Shown in pieces: positions 8,109-14,039 of a stretch of DNA of 14,039 bases. The DNA comes from Psilocybe azurescens (lineage: Eukaryota > Basidiomycota > Agaricomycetes > Agaricales > Agrocybaceae): NCBI GenBank assembly GCA_023853785.1, contig JAJIRX010001001.1, forward strand, positions 1 to 14,039, written 5' to 3'. The translations under genes were made by a program, and so were the position numbers. The notes below the pieces were generated by a model. It saw only the letters and a program-made list of their open reading frames with translations. It had not been told where the DNA came from and made no database searches. Within the stretch, counting starts at the first letter, position 1. Every line of letters begins with the position of its first letter.

Positions 8109-8533
8109 TAGTAGTACCTGTAAAGTAGTAGGTTCTTTAGCTTGGATAAAATTTTGCAGATTTGAGTATACCAATATTTCAAGGATATAATAAGGATGTC
8201 CCATGCCAAAAATTAGTGAAATTGGCGGTTCCATTCTCGAGATATGAAGGGGGGAGGGGAAGGAGGAAGGGTACATACAAGATATTCAAATCTGACTCAC
8301 CAACTTAGAATTTGGTATCCACATACTCATATTCACTCCTTGATTATAGAAAAATATGTTTCATAGATGGTGAACCCAAACTGAATATCTTTGGATGAAG
8401 GGGGAAGGCTGGATACTGTCATGCTCAAAAGATATTCATCATCAACTTTGGGGATTCCAAAACTAGTTCCCCATAGTCAGGGACATCTTGGGAGCCCATT
8501 ACAATCATTTTGGAAGACACCATGTGTGCTGAA
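8109..8533. repeat. Diverged repeat units about 151 bp apart
   Basis: Two units begin ATGAAGGGGG at 8244 and 8395. Each has AGATATTCA about 36 bases later (8280 and 8430), and a CTGAATAT motif recurs at 8381 and 8529. A third G-rich head follows at about 8546, so the spacing repeats. The units are much diverged and the bodies align only in patches. This stretch runs straight into the GGTCAGT repeat copy that follows. No gene is visible. Confidence 0.35.
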
Positions 8534-8716
8534 TATTTTCAGGCAGGGGGAGGAGGACACCAATGGTCAGTGATGTTGAAAATATTTATGTGATTGTTGA
8601 GAGGCTAATAAATGATCATTTTGTGAATTATTACCCTAGGAATACATATTCCATGTGTGTTTTAGTATGGGGAGATGCTCCCCAAGGAATACAAGGATGG
8701 TAGCATTGGGAGGTGG
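8534..8716. repeat. GGTCAGT...GCTAATAAAT repeat, copy 1
   Basis: The copy contains GAGGACACC, ATGGTCAGT, TGTGATTGTTGAGAGGCTAA and GAATACATATTC, then GGGGAGATGCTCCCC. Copies 2 (about 9264) and 3 (about 9569) share these blocks in the same order. It leads directly into a purine-rich minisatellite, as copy 3 does, so block plus G-rich tail behaves as one composite unit. No open frame spans it. Confidence 0.75.
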
Positions 8717-8930
8717 AAGGCAGAGGCAGAGGCAGAAGGCAGAAGCGGACTCGGAATGCAAAACATAGGTCAGAGCAGGACGCAGTGATAGAAGCGGGAG
8801 GCAGAGGTTGGAGTCAAGGGCAGGTGTCGGACCAGAGGTAGGAGTGCAAGGCAGAGGTCAGAGTGCAAGGTGGAGGTCAGAGTGCAAGGCGGAGGTGGGA
8901 GCAGAATGCGGATGCGGACAACACCGGTAT
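8698..8930. repeat. Purine-rich degenerate minisatellite
   Basis: G/A-rich on the plus strand with repeated GGCAGAGG and GGTCAGAGTGCAAGG words. The clearest part is three tandem 19-bp units at 8842-8860, 8861-8879 and 8880-8898, each starting GAGTGCAAGG. It ends GGAGGTGGGAGCA, the same phrase that closes the purine-rich tail of copy 3 near 9820. Confidence 0.75.
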
Positions 8931-9063
8931 ATTAAGATAACATCATCACTGATAGAAGTGCACACCTCTGTGGAATATTTCTACTGACACACAGTACAAA
9001 GTGTATGAAGCAAGTTCAACTTTTAATTAGTTACTATCACTACTGCTACTACTTTCACTCTCC

Positions 9064-9260
9064 TTGTCCTCATCTTCCTCTGAAAGCACTCCACTTTTCA
9101 CACCACATTTGTTGACATTTCCAACTTTCCGCACTTGGTCCACACTCAGTCCGCTTTTTCCGCCTTTTGGATTTTTTGAACTCCGCTTTTCTGACTTGCG
9201 CTCACCGCACTCAGTCCGCACTCAGCCTGCACTCAGTCCGCTTTTTCCGCTTTTTAGTCT
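9064..9260. repeat. Pyrimidine-rich minisatellite, block 1
   Basis: Degenerate 11-12 bp words such as CTCAGTCCGC and CCGCTTTTTCCGC repeat on the plus strand. The reverse complement of AGTCCGCT occurs in the purine-rich block (AAGCGGACTCGG, about 8746), so the two blocks could be inverted relatives. The long open frames across it on both strands are products of the repeat. Confidence 0.65.
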
Positions 9261-9263
9261 ACA

Positions 9264-9357
9264 TTTTAATCTTTCAGCAAGAGGATGGAGGACACCTATG
9301 GTCAGTTCTATTGAAATATATATTGATGTGATTGTTGAGAAGCTAATAAATAAAAAC
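9264..9357. repeat. GGTCAGT...GCTAATAAAT repeat, copy 2 (short)
   Basis: Carries CTTTCAGCAAGAGG, GGACACCTATGGTCAGT, TGATGTGATTGTTGAGAAGC and TAATAAAT in the same order as copies 1 and 3. The similarity stops at about 9357; the downstream half with ATACATATTC is missing and a new pyrimidine-rich block begins instead. Confidence 0.7.
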
Positions 9358-9415
9358 TACTTTACCAATGGCAAGAACTTGTGGAAGGGGAAATATGAGT
9401 CCTGTTTTCAAACAT

Positions 9416-9572
9416 TTTAGTCCGCTTTTCAGGCCACTTTTTAGATTAGTTTGGACCGCTTTTGAGTCCGCTTTTTGGACTGCTTTGGACCGCTTTTGGA
9501 CCAGTTTGGACCAGTTTGGACACCGCTTTTCAGGCCACTTTTTAGTCTGCTTTTCAGTCCACTTTTTAGTAT
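9416..9572. repeat. Pyrimidine-rich minisatellite, block 2
   Basis: Irregular repeats of TTTGGACCGCTTTTGGACC, TCAGGCCACTTTTTAG and TCAGTCCACTTTTTAG at 10 to 20 bp spacing. The same word family as block 1, placed between repeat copies 2 and 3. Confidence 0.7.
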
Positions 9573-9780
9573 TTTAGAAAGGGGATAGAGAACACCTATG
9601 GTCAGTTATATTAAAAGTATTCATGTAATTATTGAGAGGCTAATAAATAGTTATTGTGTGATTGAGTAGCCTGGAAATACATATTCTGTGTCTCTTTAAG
9701 TCTAGGGAGATATTCCCAGAGGAAGACAAGAAAAGTGATATTGGAGGACAGATGGGAGAGAAGGTGGAAGTGGAAGGTGG
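9569..9780. repeat. GGTCAGT...GCTAATAAAT repeat, copy 3
   Basis: Contains GAGAACACCTATGGTCAGTT, ATTATTGAGAGGCTAATAAA, GAAATACATATTCTGTGT and GGGAGATATTCCC, matching copy 1 block by block. It then passes into a purine-rich tail (to about 9830) and on into the satellite array, so it forms the left border of that array. Confidence 0.75.
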
Positions 9781-9842
9781 TTATAGAAATCAAAGTAAGA
9801 CCAGAAAGCAGAGAGGAGGTGGGAGCAAGAACCGCATGCACA

Positions 9843-10600
9843 CTGACATCATCAGCGCCCTCTGCGCTCCAACACTGTCACCGCACCCCACACTCCGACA
9901 ATATTTCTGGATACCAACACCACCACCACCCTCCACATTCTGACACCACCACTGCACTCCTCACTCCAACACCATATCCACACTCCAACAATATTTCTGA
10001 ACACCAATTTCATCACTGCCCTCCGTACACTGACTTCATCACCGCCCTCTGCACTCCGACACTGTCACCGCACCCCACACTCCGACAATATTTCTGGATA
10101 CCAACACCACCACCACCCTCCACATTCTGACACCACCACTGCACTCCTCACTCCAACACCATATCCACACTCCAACAATATTTCTGAACACCAATTTCAT
10201 CACTGCCCTCCGACACTGACTTCATCACCGCCCTCTGCACTCCGACACTGTCACCGCACCCCACACTCCGACAATATTTCTGGATACCAACACCACCACC
10301 ACCCTCCACATTCTGACACCACCACTGCACTCCTCACTCTGAAAATATTTCTGAATACCAACTTGATCACTGCCCTCCACATCACAACACCACCACTGCA
10401 TTCTGCACTCTGACAATATTTCTGAATACTGGCTTCATCACCACCCTCCGCACTCCAACACCATGTCCGCACTCTGCACACTGACAATATTTTTATACAC
10501 CGACTTCATCACTACCCTCTGCACACTGACATTATCACTGCACTCTGACAATGTTACTGAACACTGACATCATGACCGCCTCCATACTCCATCACCATCA
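9843..10600. repeat. Satellite array with 71-, 90- and 97-bp monomers
   Basis: The anchor CAATATTTCTG recurs at 9899, 9989, 10086, 10272, about 10343, 10414 and (variant) 10485 and 10549. The first part is a higher-order unit of 187 bp (90 + 97), repeated at 10086 with 186 bp, and started a third time at 10272. The copies are almost identical apart from about one indel and a few substitutions near the left end. From 10272 on, spacing becomes 71, 71, 71 and 64 bp. The 90-bp monomer equals the 71-bp one plus a 19-bp piece (CAACACCATATCCACACTC). The plus strand is C/A-rich with ACACCACCACC words. Open minus-strand frames here are repeat translations, not genes. Confidence 0.88.
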
Positions 10601-11770
10601 CCATAGTGATCAGGCTGTTACAAGAGAAGGTTGGTCAAGAAGAGGATGATGGGGACGAGGTACATGCAGATGACTCCTCTTGTCCAAGCTCAAGGCCATG
10701 TACCAACTTGAGTATCAGTGGGATCCATTTAATCCTTGCCTGTTCCTGCTCATAAAGCACCACATGATGCCTGCACACAATGGGTTCGGGAGCATCGGTT
10801 CCAGTGGTTATAGTGCTAATGGGAAGAGAGGTGGAGGTAGAGGTGCAAGGAGTAGATTGTAGGTGTGTGTGTGGGCTGCTGAAGAGGGAGAAGAAGACAT
10901 CATGGAGGAGATGGAGGTCAGTTGTGAATAGGTGTGCAGGGATGGATCATTGTTGTGTGCCCAAGTCCCAAATTGAAGTGCATCCTGATACAACAAATAA
11001 CTTGATATGCTCATTAAAAATCATAGACAGATACTTTGACTGACATGTACACAGCCCATGATGTAATGATACTGCTTTTTCATATGTGAAGTAGCCTAGA
11101 CTGGATGATACTCTGTGCTCGTGCAGAAGCTTCTTTGTAAAATCCAACTCATAATTTGTGTCTTCTGTCCTCGAAAAGTCAAGAATTGATATAAACCTTC
11201 AAAAACTGCATGACACATAGTATCATCATGATATCTGTGTTCCTAGAGAATAAATACATGTGTTACCTGGATAGACTATTACCTGCTTGAATATTGGTGA
11301 ACTTCCACTTCAGAAATCAAGGTTGTTTCGTATATATACATGCTTATAAAATTCATAGAAAATACCGCTTCTTGAAACCTTACTCCTTCCTATTCTTCTC
11401 AAAGCCCATGGTGTCTCATAGGTAATCTCATTCTTTTCCCTCACACTTCTACCATTATTATCGCACCTACCCCCTTTGTTTGGATTCAGTACGATGAATG
11501 CCAGAGTGTATCACTCATTTCCTTGACCATACTAATATCTGATATTCTGAGCTTACAGTGGATCATTATAATTTGTCTCGGACATACTTCAGCCCTTTCA
11601 TGCTTGTACTGAACCATTCTCCTCATTATTCTCTTTTGAATGCACATATACAATCTCAGTTTCTCCATCTCACTTGCCTAACTCCGAGAGAATACAGCTC
11701 CAGAATGCTAAATTATTATGTAGCATCTCGACGCTATGCCTCTTCAAATCCAACCATGCAGAGACGTTTC
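10600..11770. other. Intergenic, no firm gene
   Basis: A few frames of 60 to 87 codons overlap at 10680-11043, one with a Gly/Arg-rich end (GKRGGGRGARSRL). They lie in DNA still rich in GGTGGAGGTAGAGG words, so they may be repeat-derived. A short GT run occurs near 10863. From 11050 to 11770 the DNA is AT-rich and CpG-poor with no protein signature. Confidence 0.5.
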
Positions 11771-11981
11771 AGCATTTGGAGAATTGGAGGCAGCAAAGTA
11801 GGTTGAGCTGCTCATGAAAAACTGAGTGTTGTGCTTGACCAGGTAGTAGTGCATAATACGGCAGATAATCAGATACTGAAGGCGGTTCATGGGGAGACCT
11901 TGAAGTGGAATCATACACATCAATTCCATACTGGTCAGTTGGGTGATTGCTACTCAAGAAGGTACTGCTGCATGGACAATG
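11769..11981 (-). pseudogene. Weak candidate: orphan exon or coding remnant
   Basis: On the minus strand an open stretch reads SNHPTDQYGIDVYDSTSRSP, then HEPPSVSDYLPYYALLPGQA and QHSVFHEQLNLL, closing at a TGA at 11771-11769. Its amino-acid make-up (Pro, Ser, Tyr, Asp mixed; no low complexity) looks more protein-like than surrounding frames. A possible acceptor ATGCAG lies just upstream (around 11970). There is no ATG and no family I can name. It could be one exon of a decayed gene or chance. Confidence 0.2.
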
Positions 11982-11989
11982 ATATTATC

Positions 11990-12775
11990 TTCAAATAAGT
12001 GCTGTAGCCCAGGCAACTAGTACTTTCCACTATTATAATTGGTACAGCAAAGGCTAGGCAGTACACAGCGCATTTCATTCCTTTTCTGATAGTCTTTTCT
12101 ATTATCACAAGCCAAGGTGTCTATTTAGTCTATAAAAACAGCCTTGTACCTTGGAATAGAAACCAATGACTGTACACCCCTGATTTTATATCAGAATCTA
12201 CTCTGAATATCCAGCATATTTTTGCCTTATATCTTGTTGAAAAATAAAGTTATAAAGGGAACTCCACGGGTCACCCGCAGATAAATGACGGATAGTTAAT
12301 TATAGTCAGATAGCCACAAATTGTATCCATTTTTTACAATTTATTTCATGCAAACTGGTTGAGAACTAACCAAGTTATGCCCTCTGCAAGTTTGTGGCAC
12401 TTAGATCCAGTGGTAGTCATGCAATGAGCTCAACATTGATGGCGGGTATGCCAAATTTGGAAATTCACCAAATTAGATGACCGCTGCTGAGAAATTGTAA
12501 TGTCACGGCATCAGTTTGCGTTGCTTTCGGCTCAAACTTGGCAGGAGTATAGCTCTCTCGATTCTACACTGATTTGCACAAAAAATTCTAAAAATAAGGT
12601 AAAAATTTTCGCTACATACTAATTACATAAAACTCTGTGAAAATTTACAGATAACCCATGCAGTTCCCTAGTGAGAAGTGAGAAAGAGAATAAGGGATCT
12701 TCTTACAGCAGTGTGCCAAACTATATACTACTACAAAAACAAGGGCTCTATGTTTGTGATTCAAATTTTGTCTAA
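11990..12775. other. AT-rich intergenic, nothing recognised
   Basis: No open frame, repeat or RNA gene that I can support. CpG is low. A short frame at 12678-12866 overlaps the start of the tandem duplication and has no recognisable content. Confidence 0.5.
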
Positions 12776-13082
12776 TCTAATCAATACATCTGTGACATGC
12801 AGAGAACTTGCTATTGTAGACCCGAATCAAACAAGTTTGACTGCTTATATGAAGATCACGCGTTGACCTTTGGATTATTGTGAGGTCCTCACGTGATCAC
12901 CATCAAAAATCGAATATCTGGCTCCTGTCTGGTCTAATCAATACATCTATGATGTGCAGAAAACTTGCTCCAATCAAACAAGTTTGACTGCTTATTATGA
13001 AGATCACATGCTGACCTTGGATTATTGTGAGGTCCTCATGTGATTACCATCAAAAATTGAGAATATCTGGGTCCTGTCTAAT
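12776..13082. repeat. 157-bp tandem duplication with internal palindromes
   Basis: Copy 1 starts TCTAATCAATACATCT at 12776 and copy 2 starts with the same words at 12933, with the beginning of a third (TCTAATCTAC) at about 13076. Shared blocks include CAAACAAGTTTGACTGCTTA, GGATTATTGTGAGGTCCTCA and CCATCAAAAAT. Copy 1 holds three overlapping palindromes: GTGAGGTCCTCAC (12880-12892), CACGTG (12890-12895) and GTGATCAC (12893-12900). CpG sites in copy 1 (CACGCG, CACGTG, ATCGA) read CACATG, CATGTG and TTGA in copy 2. Copy 2 also lacks a short piece of copy 1 after CTTGCT. Confidence 0.88.
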
Positions 13083-14039
13083 CTACAGTGACTTGCATGC
13101 AGTATACCGACGCTCCTTGGGACACTGATGTTCCTTGGGCCAAATTGAAATTCCAACCCCAAATTTGATTCAAACACTTAATGTTTGGTAAACTTATTTA
13201 CATAGTATAGATACAAGCTCAGGCCAAATTTTATAGTGATTGGATGACTTCCCTGGTTCTAGATCAAAATATGATAGAGAATGTGGGTATATTTGACTGC
13301 AAAATTTTTCTTTCATGACTTTGTGCCATTTTGGTTTGGTTTTTGAGCAATATTTTTATACATTCAGAAAGCTCTCATTTTCTTCCAATACACCTTTAAT
13401 AGTAAGAATCCAGTCAATTTTGACCTCAGAATGAATTGACTTTAGTGTCATGACAATCTGATGCAATATGCACTGGATCACACATAGAGCATTACATTTT
13501 GATGCACGGAAACACAGTTGGTAAAGGCTTGGGTCACACTATCCCAAGGACCGTCAGTGTGACATTTTGACATCCCCAGTAATTGTTGTATATTGCACCA
13601 AAACTCCCACTTTTGTCCTAAAAAGTTATCAGTAGGTATACAAAGTCCATCCATGACCTGATGTAAAAATATTTAGAGATTATTAGGTAAAAATTTCAGG
13701 ACAAAATGCTGTCCCAGGAGAACATCCGTATACTGTATTGTTTTTTGCAGTCTGAAATTTTCAGTGTGCACCTTGATGTGACCATCATTTAACTCTCTCA
13801 TGGTAACTCCATTTTAAATACAACCCTAGGTCACAGTGCACAGCTCTTGTAAAAGTCCACTGTTCTGTAGTCGCACTTGTAGAAAAAATATAATATACAG
13901 TTTGTTCACTGCATCCTGCAGATAGCTATCTCTGGGATAGTTCTCTGTTGTTCATTGTACCACACAAGAATACCACAATGCATATCTTGAGAAATAGGAT
14001 GGGCCATTGTTACGATGATATGCTGACAGTCAATCAATA
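13083..14039. other. AT-rich, CpG-poor intergenic to the right edge
   Basis: No open frame of note and no RNA gene seen. I count about seven CpG in 959 bases. The text around 13220 (CCAAATTTTATAGTGATTGG) loosely resembles pieces near 1955 and 8205, possibly an old dispersed repeat. Confidence 0.5.

Noticed and set aside
9027..9577. Ser-rich and Phe-rich open frames over the C/T-rich blocks
   Set aside because: Low-complexity products of the minisatellite, open in more than one frame and on both strands.
10148..10487. Minus-strand open frames of 60 to 78 codons
   Set aside because: They are translations of the satellite in three frames (recurring Gly-Val-Gln-Lys-Tyr patterns), without independent coding support.
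9843..10600. CRISPR array
   Set aside because: There is no constant repeat with unique spacers, whole monomers repeat, and the context is eukaryotic.

Overview
The window looks like a piece of a fungal chromosome, most likely from a mushroom-forming basidiomycete (Agaricomycetes). Four things point that way: a small secreted-protein gene of a type I associate with that group, a short GTATGT...CAG intron, a Ty3/gypsy-type retroelement fragment with a familiar basidiomycete Gag-Pol, and strong CpG loss in the repetitive parts. There is no bacterial operon, rRNA, tRNA or CRISPR array. Gene density is very low: one convincing host gene, one dead retroelement fragment, and otherwise repeats and AT-rich intergenic DNA.

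Layout. Positions 1-1996 are AT-rich and CpG-poor, with no convincing gene and one small tandem duplication (937-1022). Positions 1997-2538 fit a solo LTR, with TGTTAG...CTAACA ends and an internal 28-bp repeat pair. Positions 2654-3260 on the minus strand hold a two-exon gene for a secreted protein of about 172 residues, broken by one extra base near 3116. Positions 3320-5700 are of normal CpG content, without a recognisable gene, but with two strong hairpins and one weak signal-peptide ORF. Positions 5704-8108 are an internal Ty3/gypsy fragment (Gag zinc knuckle, protease, reverse transcriptase, RNase H) with no LTRs and no integrase.

Positions 8109-10600 form a repeat mosaic: diverged units about 151 bp apart, three copies of a GGTCAGT...GCTAATAAAT repeat, purine-rich and pyrimidine-rich minisatellites, and a satellite whose monomers are about 71, 90 and 97 bp. 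Positions 10600-12775 are AT-rich without a firm gene. Positions 12776-13082 are two tandem copies of a 157-bp unit. The rest, to 14039, is CpG-poor intergenic DNA.

The clearest biology is mutational. From 7503 to 8108 the pol frame stays aligned but holds eight in-frame stops. All eight are TGA, and most sit where arginine is expected, as CGA-to-TGA (CpG deamination) would give. Upstream, six consecutive frame changes are all -1 and nearly all lie in short base runs. CpG content is normal from about 1997 to 5704 and collapses on both sides, so the gene lies in a sharply bounded CpG-normal island. That island could be a protected locus, a recent insertion or an assembly join. I found no clear new enzymatic or defence system.
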